Made by a program: the position numbers and the translations under genes. Below are positions 51,581-59,559 of a stretch of 60,839 bases of DNA, in pieces (the first letter of the stretch is position 1; each line of letters begins with the position of its first letter). The stretch covers positions 1-60,839 of the forward strand of contig CANCJF010000002.1 of the NCBI GenBank assembly GCA_947378245.1. Direction: 5' to 3'. The stretch comes from Bacteroidota bacterium (lineage in GTDB: Bacteria > Bacteroidota > Bacteroidia > Flavobacteriales_D > Crocinitomicaceae). The notes under the pieces are model-generated. The model worked only from the letters and a program-made list of their open reading frames with translations. It was not told where the DNA came from and searched no databases.

Positions 51581-52157
51581 AATCCTAATTTCATTAGTAG
51601 TACTTTTTTCATATTCAAACTTTAGGGCGCAGAATGTCGATTATATACTATTAAAAGACATAAATCACTCATATTCAGCTTCAGGAGGAAAAATTCAATC
51701 CACATTTTCAAATAGTGTAACGCCGCTTATGATTAGTGTTCCCGCAGGAATATTTGCCTATTCACTATTTAAAAAAGACAGTATATCACGACAAAAATTT
51801 TACACTATAGTATCTTCAGAGTTGTTTGCAGGAATTATCACAACATCGTTGAAATTTGCTTTTAAGCGAGAACGTCCTTTCACAACTTATCCAAACGAAA
51901 TATTCAAACATTCAGACGCAGGATCTTATTCATTTCCATCTGGACATACAAGTGCGGCGTTTTCGTTAGCAACATCCTTAAGTTTAGAGTTTCCAAAGTG
52001 GTATATCATTGCTCCATCTATGTTATGGGCAGGAACTGTTGGATATTCTAGAATGTACTTAGGAGTACACTATCCTTCTGATGTGCTGGTAGGAGCAATC
52101 ATAGGTGCTGGAACAAGTTATTTGTGCTACAAAGCAAATAGGTGGATAAGGAAGTGA
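51570..52157 (+). CDS. PAP2-family membrane phosphatase
   Basis: This 195-residue phosphatase is probably active on lipid phosphates such as undecaprenyl pyrophosphate. A signal-anchor leads. The three catalytic motifs are KFAFKRERPF, SFPSGHTSAAF and SRMYLGVHYPSD, carrying the Lys/Arg, Ser/His and Arg/His/Asp residues of the family. Hydrophobic helices separate them. It is the last gene of the operon. The prenyl synthase at its head makes a similar type of lipid phosphate, which may explain the association. Confidence 0.9.
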   Translation: MQNKILISLVVLFSYSNFRAQNVDYILLKDINHSYSASGGKIQSTFSNSVTPLMISVPAGIFAYSLFKKDSISRQKFYTIVSSELFAGIITTSLKFAFKRERPFTTYPNEIFKHSDAGSYSFPSGHTSAAFSLATSLSLEFPKWYIIAPSMLWAGTVGYSRMYLGVHYPSDVLVGAIIGAGTSYLCYKANRWIRK

Positions 52158-52216
52158 TGAGTGACGAAGTGTCGAGAAACGGACAAGATTGCGACAGAGA
52201 CGCAAACATTTCGTTT

Positions 52217-53215
52217 TTACGATAGTTTGTCTGAGAGGATACGCATTTCGATTACTGGGGATATTTTTTCGTAAACGATGTTGTATACCGCTTCGATAAT
52301 AGGCATCTCCACTTGGAATTTTTTATTGATTTCCATCAAACATTTGACTGCATAATATCCTTCCGCAACCATTTCCATTTCAAGTTGTGCGCTTTTCACA
52401 GAATACCCTTTTCCAATCATGAAACCGAAGGAACGATTTCGGGAGAATTTAGAATATGCTGTTACTAATAAATCCCCAAGATAAGCACTTGATTTTACAT
52501 CGCGGTGTATTGGACTTACTACATCGATGAAATTTTCAATTTCTTGAATCGCATTGGAAATTAAAACGGATTGAAAATTGTCTCCATACCCTAATCCTGA
52601 ACAAATTCCTGAAGCAACTGCATACACATTTTTTAATACTGCAGAAAATTCAGTTCCAAATAAATCGTCTGAAACAGTTGTTTTAATATAACGACAAGCT
52701 AAAGCATGTGCCATCGTACTAGCAATTAGCTCATCCTGACAAGCAATAGTTAAATACGACAAACGTTCAAGAGCAACTTCTTCTGCATGACAAGGTCCAC
52801 AGATAATTCCAATTTTTTGGTAAGGAACATCAAAAGTTTTATGAATAAAACGAGCTGGAATTGCATTAAATTCAGGAATAATTCCTTTTACAGCTGAAAA
52901 GACAACTTTACCTTCAAATAATTTTTTGTCTACATTTTCAAACAACTTTGTTAAAAAAGCAGAAGGTGTAGCAATAATAATGTATTGCGCTTCCGCTAAT
53001 ATTTCTTCTAAATTACTTGAAACATGTAATTTATCTGTATCAAATTCGACAGACTGAAGGTATTTAGGATTGTGTTTGAAATTTAAAATATGGGCTACTT
53101 GTTCTTCAGAACGAACAAACCAATACACTTTATTTAGGTTGTTACATAGGATTTTAACTTGAGCTGTTGCCCAACTACCACCACCAATAACCGCTATTTT
53201 TTTATCTTTTACCAT
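52217..53215 (-). CDS. gpsA: Glycerol-3-phosphate dehydrogenase [NAD(P)+]
   Basis: This 332-residue enzyme reduces dihydroxyacetone phosphate to sn-glycerol-3-phosphate for phospholipid synthesis. The N-terminal nucleotide-binding loop is IGGGSWATAQVKI. The catalytic region has VVFSAVKGI and EFSAVLKNVYAVASGI with the conserved lysines. The C-terminal helix (about 300-330) is short but the domain is complete. The gene is divergent from acs, and the 130-bp gap between holds no clear promoter match that I would name. Confidence 0.93.
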   Translation of the reverse strand: MVKDKKIAVIGGGSWATAQVKILCNNLNKVYWFVRSEEQVAHILNFKHNPKYLQSVEFDTDKLHVSSNLEEILAEAQYIIIATPSAFLTKLFENVDKKLFEGKVVFSAVKGIIPEFNAIPARFIHKTFDVPYQKIGIICGPCHAEEVALERLSYLTIACQDELIASTMAHALACRYIKTTVSDDLFGTEFSAVLKNVYAVASGICSGLGYGDNFQSVLISNAIQEIENFIDVVSPIHRDVKSSAYLGDLLVTAYSKFSRNRSFGFMIGKGYSVKSAQLEMEMVAEGYYAVKCLMEINKKFQVEMPIIEAVYNIVYEKISPVIEMRILSDKLS

Positions 53216-53345
53216 AGTAAGTTGAGCACAAATTTAAACTTTTTATTTGAATAGGGAGGGTAAAATAAACATGGATGTAGTTTGTAAAAATTGTATCTTA
53301 GCATGACAAATTCAAAATGAATCATTTGTAAATCCCATCATTGCT

Positions 53346-55244
53346 ATGAAAACATTAAAAATATCCTCCTTTTCTGAATATGAAAAACAATATGAGTTTA
53401 GTGTCTCCAATCCTGAATTATTTTGGGATGGTGTAGCTTCCACGTTTTTATGGAAGAAAAAATGGGATAAAACATTGACATGGAATTTTGAAGAACCAAA
53501 GGTTCGTTGGTTTGAAGGAGCAACATTGAATATTACCGAAAATATTTTTGAACGAAATTTACCCTTAAAAAAAGACCAACTAGCATTAATTTGGGAAGCA
53601 AATGATCCTTCACAAACAAATAGAACATACACTTTTGAGGAATTACATCACTCTGTAAATCAGTGTGCAAATGGTTTAAAAGCGTTAGGAATAACAAAGG
53701 GTGATCGCGTATGTATTTATCTTCCAATGGTTCCTGAATTGACTATTGCTGTATTAGCTTGTGCCCGTATTGGCGCTGTACATTCTGTGGTTTTCGCAGG
53801 GTTTTCAGCAACATCACTTTCCGACAGAATCAATGATGCTGATGCCAAACTGGTGATTACTTCCGATGGATTAAATCGAGGTACAAAACAAATGTCTTTG
53901 AAAGAATTGGTGGATGAAGCAATTTCCACAACAACTAGTATTGAAAAAGTGTTAGTTTTAAAAGTAACGAATGAAGAATGTCCAATCACCGAATCTAGAG
54001 ATATATGGTGGCATGAGTTAATCCAAAATCAATCCATCATCTGTCCTGCAGAAGTAATGAATAGTGAAGATAATCTGTTTATTCTTTACACATCGGGTTC
54101 GACAGGCAAACCAAAAGGCGTAGTTCATACTTGCGGGGGATACATGGTTTACACTGCCTACACTTTTATGAATGTGTATCAATATGAAGATGGAGATATT
54201 CACTGGTGTACAGCAGATATTGGGTGGATAACAGGTCACTCATATATCGTTTATGGACCATTACTATGTGGAGCAACAACGGTTATGTTTGAAGGAATTC
54301 CAACCTATCCCGAAGCGAGCAGATTTTGGGAAATTGTTGAAAAATATAACGTCACTCAATTTTTAACCGCACCAACTGCAATTCGTTCAATTATGGCATT
54401 TGGAGAAGAACCTACCCAAAAACACGACTTAAGTTCATTAAAAATTATTGGAACCGTTGGAGAACCCATCAATGAAGAGGCATGGCATTGGTATCAAGAT
54501 AATATAGGAAAAGGAACTTGTCCAGTGGTAGATAATTGGTGGCAAACAGAAACTGGTGGAATCATGATTTCAGGAATTGGTGGCATTTCTCCACAAAAAC
54601 CAACTTTTGCTGGTTATCCTTTACCAGGTATTCAACCGGTATTATTAAATCAAGAAGGCGAAGAAATTAAAGAAAATGAACAAGAAGGATATTTATGCAT
54701 AAAATTTCCATGGCCCTCTATGATTAGAACTACCTATGGAAATCACGAGCGTTGTAAAGAAGCATATTTTTCTCAATATCCAGGATATTATTTTACAGGA
54801 GACGGTGCAAAACGCGATACAGATGGAATGTATCGTATTATAGGTCGCATTGACGATGTTATTAATGTTTCTGGTCATCGATTTGGAACTGCTGAAATTG
54901 AAAATGCGATTAATCAAAATGAATTAATTATAGAATCCGCAGTAGTTGGTTATCCCCATCCAATAAAAGGGCAATCTATTTATGCATTTGTAGTTTGCGA
55001 ACATGTACCTAACGATTTAAATGAGGCGAGAAAAGCAATTCTGTTAACTGTTACCGATGAAATTGGCAAAATAGCATTACCTGAAAAGATACAATTTGTA
55101 AGTGGGTTACCAAAAACACGTTCTGGGAAAATTATGCGTAGAATATTAAGAAAGATAGCTGAAGGAGAACTTGATAATCTAGGAGATGTTTCTACCTTAT
55201 TAGATCCAAGTGTAGTTGAAGATATTGTTACAAATCGATTGTAA
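53346..55244 (+). CDS. acs: Acetyl-CoA synthetase
   Basis: This 632-residue AMP-forming ligase makes acetyl-CoA from acetate, ATP and CoA. Present are the phosphate loop YTSGSTGKPKGVVHT, the VDNWWQTETGG block, the hinge IGRIDDVINVSGHRFG, and the C-terminal catalytic Lys595 in PKTRSGKIMRRILRK. That lysine is the usual acetylation target controlling such enzymes. The length is normal. A small hypothetical gene follows at 55319 after 74 bp. Confidence 0.95.
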   Translation: MKTLKISSFSEYEKQYEFSVSNPELFWDGVASTFLWKKKWDKTLTWNFEEPKVRWFEGATLNITENIFERNLPLKKDQLALIWEANDPSQTNRTYTFEELHHSVNQCANGLKALGITKGDRVCIYLPMVPELTIAVLACARIGAVHSVVFAGFSATSLSDRINDADAKLVITSDGLNRGTKQMSLKELVDEAISTTTSIEKVLVLKVTNEECPITESRDIWWHELIQNQSIICPAEVMNSEDNLFILYTSGSTGKPKGVVHTCGGYMVYTAYTFMNVYQYEDGDIHWCTADIGWITGHSYIVYGPLLCGATTVMFEGIPTYPEASRFWEIVEKYNVTQFLTAPTAIRSIMAFGEEPTQKHDLSSLKIIGTVGEPINEEAWHWYQDNIGKGTCPVVDNWWQTETGGIMISGIGGISPQKPTFAGYPLPGIQPVLLNQEGEEIKENEQEGYLCIKFPWPSMIRTTYGNHERCKEAYFSQYPGYYFTGDGAKRDTDGMYRIIGRIDDVINVSGHRFGTAEIENAINQNELIIESAVVGYPHPIKGQSIYAFVVCEHVPNDLNEARKAILLTVTDEIGKIALPEKIQFVSGLPKTRSGKIMRRILRKIAEGELDNLGDVSTLLDPSVVEDIVTNRL

Positions 55245-55296
55245 TACCTCTTAAAGTTAAAAAAGCCAAATACACTATATTCGAATGATATTCTAT

Positions 55297-55304
55297 TACT
55301 TTTG
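55297..55304 (+). promoter_or_regulatory. -7 element before the 118-residue hypothetical gene
   Basis: TACTTTTG matches TAnnTTTG exactly, 14 bp before the ATG at 55319. No TTG is seen 17-23 bp upstream, so the call rests on the -7 alone. Confidence 0.4.
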
Positions 55305-55318
55305 AAAGTATAATAATT

Positions 55319-55675
55319 ATGTCGATGATGAATAAATGTAAAATAGCAAGATGTTTGAGCATACTGATTTGTATACTCTATATGAGCTTTTCTATTTTAG
55401 CATTTTCCTTCACATCTGAAAACGCGAATGTTAAAAGCTCTGATAAACTTCAGATTCATAAAATCAAAAAAGAAGTTCCTATAGTTTACAATGAATTAGA
55501 GGATAACGAAGAGGAAACTGATTTTTCACCCATTTTTACTTTTCAAGAGATTGATTATTTTGGTTTAGTTACTGCATTAGGAGAAGTTTCTCATAACTTT
55601 CATTTTTATAAACAACCAACGCCATTAAATATTCATTTGCCAATATGGTTGACAAATAGACATATTATTCAGTAG
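55319..55675 (+). CDS. Hypothetical exported or anchored protein
   Basis: This 118-residue protein has in-frame ATG codons at 55319, 55325 and 55328. A hydrophobic segment at about residues 14-31 (LSILICILYMSFSILAFS) looks like a signal or anchor. It is followed by an acidic stretch ELEDNEEETD and a conserved-looking C-terminus YKQPTPLNIHLPIWL ending TNRHIIQ. No family is recognised. It lies between acs and the SPFH gene in the same direction, with its own -7 element. Confidence 0.55.
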   Translation: MSMMNKCKIARCLSILICILYMSFSILAFSFTSENANVKSSDKLQIHKIKKEVPIVYNELEDNEEETDFSPIFTFQEIDYFGLVTALGEVSHNFHFYKQPTPLNIHLPIWLTNRHIIQ

Positions 55676-55779
55676 AATAATCTCTTTTATTTGGAATCTA
55701 TTTATTTCTTGGAGAATTCTTCTTCTTTTAACATGGGTATTACATAATGCCTATTTCAAAAATCATTAAAATATTTATT

Positions 55780-56568
55780 ATGAAAAAGTTAGTAAAAAAC
55801 ATTGCTCTATTTAGTGCATCAGCAATAGTAGTATCAAGTTGTGCAGTTATTCGTCCAGGAGAGATTGGATTTAAACAACGATTAGGGAAGTTAGTAGGTC
55901 AACCTTCAACGCAAGGTATAAAAGGCTATAATCCATTTATAAGCACTATTATTCGCATGAATGTGCGAACGGTAGAAGTGGTAAATAGTTTGATACTCCC
56001 AACTCGAGAAGGTTTAAATGTACAAGCTGACATTGCATTATTATATCATATCGATCCCGCAAAAGCGCAAGAAATCTACACAAAATTTGGAAAAAATTAC
56101 CAAGAAGTAATGGTGTTAAGTAATTTCCGTGCAACAGCAAGAGAAATCAGTGCACGTTATGAAACGAAAGAACTTTACGCGACAGAACGTCAAAAAGTAG
56201 AGACCGCAATTAAAGATGAGTTAGTTTCACATATTGGTCAATACGGATTTGTGGTAGATGCTGTTTTGTTAAAAGACTTTATTTTACCTACTCAAATGGT
56301 ACAAGCAATTCAAGATAAAGTAAATGCAGAACAATCAGCATTAAAAATGCACTATATCATTCAACAACAACAAAAAGAAGCTGAACGTTTAATCATTGAA
56401 GCTGAAGCTATCAAAAAAGCTCAGGATATTATTAATTCTTCTTTAACAGATAAATTGTTACAATACAACAATATTGAAATGTTAAAAAGCTTAGTTAATT
56501 CACCGAATGCGAAAATTATTATCACAGATGGAAAAACTGTTCCGATGATCACTACAGATAGTAAGTAA
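55780..56568 (+). CDS. SPFH/prohibitin-like lipoprotein
   Basis: This protein of about 262 residues starts at an ATG at 55780. An ATG at 55747 would add 11 residues before a clear lipoprotein signal, MKKLVKNIALFSASAIVVSSC (Cys21), and is rejected. The SPFH (band 7) domain follows: IRPGEIGFKQRLGKL, LPTREGLNVQADIALLYHID, and KVETAIKDELVSHIGQYGF. A helical segment QQQQKEAERLIIEAEA follows, as in prohibitins. Such proteins form ring scaffolds that recruit membrane proteases. Being a lipoprotein is unusual, because classical prohibitins are anchored by a helix. Confidence 0.87.
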   Translation: MKKLVKNIALFSASAIVVSSCAVIRPGEIGFKQRLGKLVGQPSTQGIKGYNPFISTIIRMNVRTVEVVNSLILPTREGLNVQADIALLYHIDPAKAQEIYTKFGKNYQEVMVLSNFRATAREISARYETKELYATERQKVETAIKDELVSHIGQYGFVVDAVLLKDFILPTQMVQAIQDKVNAEQSALKMHYIIQQQQKEAERLIIEAEAIKKAQDIINSSLTDKLLQYNNIEMLKSLVNSPNAKIIITDGKTVPMITTDSK

Positions 56569-56579
56569 ATGATTTGCTA

Positions 56580-56625
56580 AATATTTCTATAAGGCGTTTC
56601 AAAGAAATCGCCTTATAGAAATATT
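56580..56625. terminator. Bidirectional terminator between SPFH gene and fabF
   Basis: A perfect 17-bp stem, AATATTTCTATAAGGCG (56580-56596) with its complement at 56609-56625, encloses a 12-nt loop. It lies between convergent genes and has A/T-rich sides, so it can stop transcription from both. Confidence 0.8.
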
Positions 56626-56630
56626 AAAAT

Positions 56631-57875
56631 TTACTCTTCAAACTTTTTAAAAATCACAGAAGCGATATGTCCTCCAAATCCAAAGGTATTACTCATTGCG
56701 TATGTTAATTTTTTTGATTCCGCTTTCGCTAGCGGAAAATGAAATAAATCCTTGAATTCAGGTTCAATTTCAGTTGTATTGATTGTAGGAGGAACAATAT
56801 CTTCTTGAAGCGCTTTTATACACGCAATTGCTTCGATTGCTCCAGCGGCACCTAAAAGATGTCCAGTCATCGATTTCGTGCCTGAAATACTTAATGATTT
56901 TCGCTCACCAAAAACACGTTTTGCGGCAATTAATTCACTTATATCTCCTTGAGGAGTTGAAGTAGCATGCATATTCACATAGTCAATGGCATCAGGAGAA
57001 ATTTCAGCTTCTTCTAATGCTAATTCCATTCCTAAAACTGCACCTTCACCTTCTGGGTGTGTACCAGTTAAGTGATAAGCATCAGCAGCCATTCCTCCAC
57101 CAACTACTTCTCCTAAAATAGTAGCACCCCGTTTCACAGCATGTTCATATTCTTCTAAGATGATCGCACCAGCTCCTTCACCCATAACAAATCCATCACG
57201 GTTTATGTCAAATGGACGTGATGCAGTTGAATAATCATCATTACGTTTAGACAACGCTTGTGCGGAAGAGAATCCACCAATTGCAGCTTGATTAATCGCT
57301 GCTTCTGAACCGCCAGAAATGATAATGTCCGCTTTGTTCCAACGGATGTAATTAAAGGCATCAATTAAAGCAGTGTTAGAAGTTGCACAAGCTGAAACAG
57401 GACAATAATTAACCCCACGTAAGCCGTATTTAATAGAAATAACACCTGAAGCGATGTCCACTAAAATACGAGGAATGAAGAATGGGGTAAATCGTGGCGT
57501 ACCATCTCCTTGACAAAATTCCATCATTTGATCTTGAAAGGATTGTATCCCTCCATTTCCAGAACCCCATATCACTCCAATACGATTGCAATTCAATGTT
57601 GAGAAATCTAAATTCGCTTGTTTGACCGCTTCATCTACTGAAACTAATGCATACTGAGTAAAAGGATCATATTTACGAATTTCTTTTACATCAAAATGTG
57701 CTTTTGGATCATATCCTTTCAATTCACAAGCGAAAGTAGTTTTAAATTTTGCTGTTTCAAATTTGGTAATTGGGCTAGCTCCGCTAACTCCATTTTTCAT
57801 ATTCGTCCAGTATTCTTCTACTGAATTTCCTATAGGTGTCAATGCACCCATTCCAGTAATCACAACTCTTCTCAT
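56631..57875 (-). CDS. fabF: Beta-ketoacyl-ACP synthase II
   Basis: This 414-residue condensing enzyme elongates acyl chains with malonyl-ACP. The nucleophile is Cys163 in PVSACATSNTAL. The two histidines of the active site lie in MHATSTPQGD and SMTGHLLGAAGAIEA. The last block NTFGFGGHIASVIFKK is typical. No acpP or fabG gene is adjacent. It is followed at 1 bp by lpxB upstream, so the transcription unit joins fatty acid and lipid A synthesis. Confidence 0.94.
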   Translation of the reverse strand: MRRVVITGMGALTPIGNSVEEYWTNMKNGVSGASPITKFETAKFKTTFACELKGYDPKAHFDVKEIRKYDPFTQYALVSVDEAVKQANLDFSTLNCNRIGVIWGSGNGGIQSFQDQMMEFCQGDGTPRFTPFFIPRILVDIASGVISIKYGLRGVNYCPVSACATSNTALIDAFNYIRWNKADIIISGGSEAAINQAAIGGFSSAQALSKRNDDYSTASRPFDINRDGFVMGEGAGAIILEEYEHAVKRGATILGEVVGGGMAADAYHLTGTHPEGEGAVLGMELALEEAEISPDAIDYVNMHATSTPQGDISELIAAKRVFGERKSLSISGTKSMTGHLLGAAGAIEAIACIKALQEDIVPPTINTTEIEPEFKDLFHFPLAKAESKKLTYAMSNTFGFGGHIASVIFKKFEE

Positions 57876-57876
57876 A

Positions 57877-59019
57877 CTATCCTTTATTATCCTCCATTTG
57901 TTTAATTATATGTGATGCTACCTTTTCACTAGCACTTCCATTTCCTAACGTTTCTATCAAAGTTGCGCAATCTTTGTCTTGTTGATCTCTTTTTCCTCCT
58001 CCTTTCAATACATACGACAACTCTTCTGCAACTTGATCTACATTACATTCATCTTGAATCAATTCTCGAACGACTTCACGGTCGAAAATTAGATTCACTA
58101 ATGAAATATACTTAATTTTTATCAAACGTTTTGCAATTTTGTATGAAATTGGGGAAGCAATGTAACAAACCACTTGCGGAACTCTAAAAAGAGCGGTTTC
58201 TAAAGTCGCAGTGCCAGATGTTACTAAAGCCGCTTCAGCAGATTCTAAAATTTCATAAGTTTTTCCAAACAAAATCTTCGCATCATACCCTTCAATAAAT
58301 GGAGTATAAAACTCTGCCTCCAACGAAGGCGCACCAGCAATCACAAATTGATACTCCGGAAATTTACCTGCAGCCTCCAACATCACAGGTAACTTAGTCC
58401 TCACCTCTTGCCTTCTACTCCCCGGTAATATCGCTACAATCGGTTTTTCATTATTTTTACTTACTTCCAAGAATTGATAATTTGGGTACTGAGGCTCTCG
58501 AAGTGCTCTAAACTCACTAATCGCGTCTACCAACGGATTCCCAACATACTCCACGTCCATATCGTATTTCTTAAAAAACGCTGTTTCAAAAGGAAAAATA
58601 GTGAATAACGTATCAACGTATTTTTTGATTTTGTGCACTCGTGACTCTTTCCAAGCCCAAACTTTTGGAGAAATGTAATAATACACCTTTATACCTTGCG
58701 ATTTAGCCCATTTGGCCATACGTAAATTAAATCCAGGATAATCTATCAAGACAAGTGCTTCGGGTTGAAAGGCTAAAATGTCTTCTTTACACTTTTTGAA
58801 ATTCTGTACGATGCGACCTAAATTCATCACCACTTCCACAAAACCCATAAAAGCCAACGCTTTGTAATGTTTTTCAGGTTTTCGTGAAGCTGCTTTTTCC
58901 ATTAAATCCCCACCCCAAAAACGTAAATCGATGGTAGAATCCTGTTGTTTTAAAGCCTTGATTAAATTAGATCCATGTAAATCTCCCGATGCTTCTCCAG
59001 CGATTAAAAAAAGCTTCAT
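57877..59019 (-). CDS. lpxB: Lipid-A-disaccharide synthase
   Basis: This 380-residue GT19 transferase joins two acylated glucosamines to form the lipid A disaccharide at the inner membrane. N-terminal FLIAGEASGDLHGSNLIKAL, the central PEALVLIDYPGFNLRMAKWA, and KVYYYISPKVWAWKESRVHK are hallmark segments. The C-terminal half has AILPGSRRQEV and ALVTSGTATLETALF. The length is normal. It stands 1 bp from fabF and 5 bp from a small membrane gene. Confidence 0.95.
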   Translation of the reverse strand: MKLFLIAGEASGDLHGSNLIKALKQQDSTIDLRFWGGDLMEKAASRKPEKHYKALAFMGFVEVVMNLGRIVQNFKKCKEDILAFQPEALVLIDYPGFNLRMAKWAKSQGIKVYYYISPKVWAWKESRVHKIKKYVDTLFTIFPFETAFFKKYDMDVEYVGNPLVDAISEFRALREPQYPNYQFLEVSKNNEKPIVAILPGSRRQEVRTKLPVMLEAAGKFPEYQFVIAGAPSLEAEFYTPFIEGYDAKILFGKTYEILESAEAALVTSGTATLETALFRVPQVVCYIASPISYKIAKRLIKIKYISLVNLIFDREVVRELIQDECNVDQVAEELSYVLKGGGKRDQQDKDCATLIETLGNGSASEKVASHIIKQMEDNKG

Positions 59020-59024
59020 CGAAA

Positions 59025-59342
59025 TTATTTAATGTATTGAACGTAGACAATGTATGGAATAAATGCCATCGATGCTAAAATGATACCAGTAGTAAAATTA
59101 TAGCGACGTTTATTTAACGACCAATAAAACCAAGTTAAATTAGCAATTACTGAAATCGATAGAATTTTACAACGAAAAATATCATTCGTAAAAAACATAT
59201 TCCAATAATAATCAAATTTCAAAAAACTCGAATTATCCATCCAAGGATAGACAAACTCCACAATAGGTGTTGCTAAAAATACTGTCACAAAACCAATCAG
59301 TAATCCGTAAGTATGTTGTTTACTCCAATAACGTAGATTCAT
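59025..59342 (-). CDS. Small hypothetical membrane protein upstream of lpxB
   Basis: This 105-residue protein starts at an ATG at 59342 (MNLRYWSKQHTYG). A TTG at 59396 would add 18 residues without a membrane or signal rationale. Predicted segments lie at about 14-32 (LIGFVTVFLATPIVEFVY), 58-74 and 83-100. No family is recognised. The short spacing to lpxB suggests one operon. It may be linked to lipid A or envelope work, but this is only context. Confidence 0.6.
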   Translation of the reverse strand: MNLRYWSKQHTYGLLIGFVTVFLATPIVEFVYPWMDNSSFLKFDYYWNMFFTNDIFRCKILSISVIANLTWFYWSLNKRRYNFTTGIILASMAFIPYIVYVQYIK

Positions 59343-59510
59343 AAAACAAAGATAAAGAGATTTAAAGAATTTCAAATAGTTAATTTCTACGTACAAGTCT
59401 TTTTCGAACTAATACTAATTTGAAATTTACTTATAAAATGGCTTTCTGCAATTCATAATCGCTAACCCATAGTTTCTATCCAAAAAAAACCAACGAAAAT
59501 TTTATTACTC

Positions 59511-59542
59511 GCGGAATCTACCTATATTTACCCACTTTCCGC
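59511..59542. promoter_or_regulatory. Inverted repeat around the putative -7 element of the ATPase gene
   Basis: GCGGAA (59511-59516) and TTCCGC (59537-59542) bracket TATATTTA (59523-59530), a one-base variant of TAnnTTTG, just upstream of the ATG at 59560. It could be an operator. Confidence 0.4.
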
Positions 59543-59559
59543 TAGCAATAAAATTATTT

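Noticed and set aside
56718-56740. Palindromic TTCCGC...GCGGAA near the end of fabF
   Set aside because: It lies within well-conserved coding sequence (the LAKAESKK region) and is explained by codon use.
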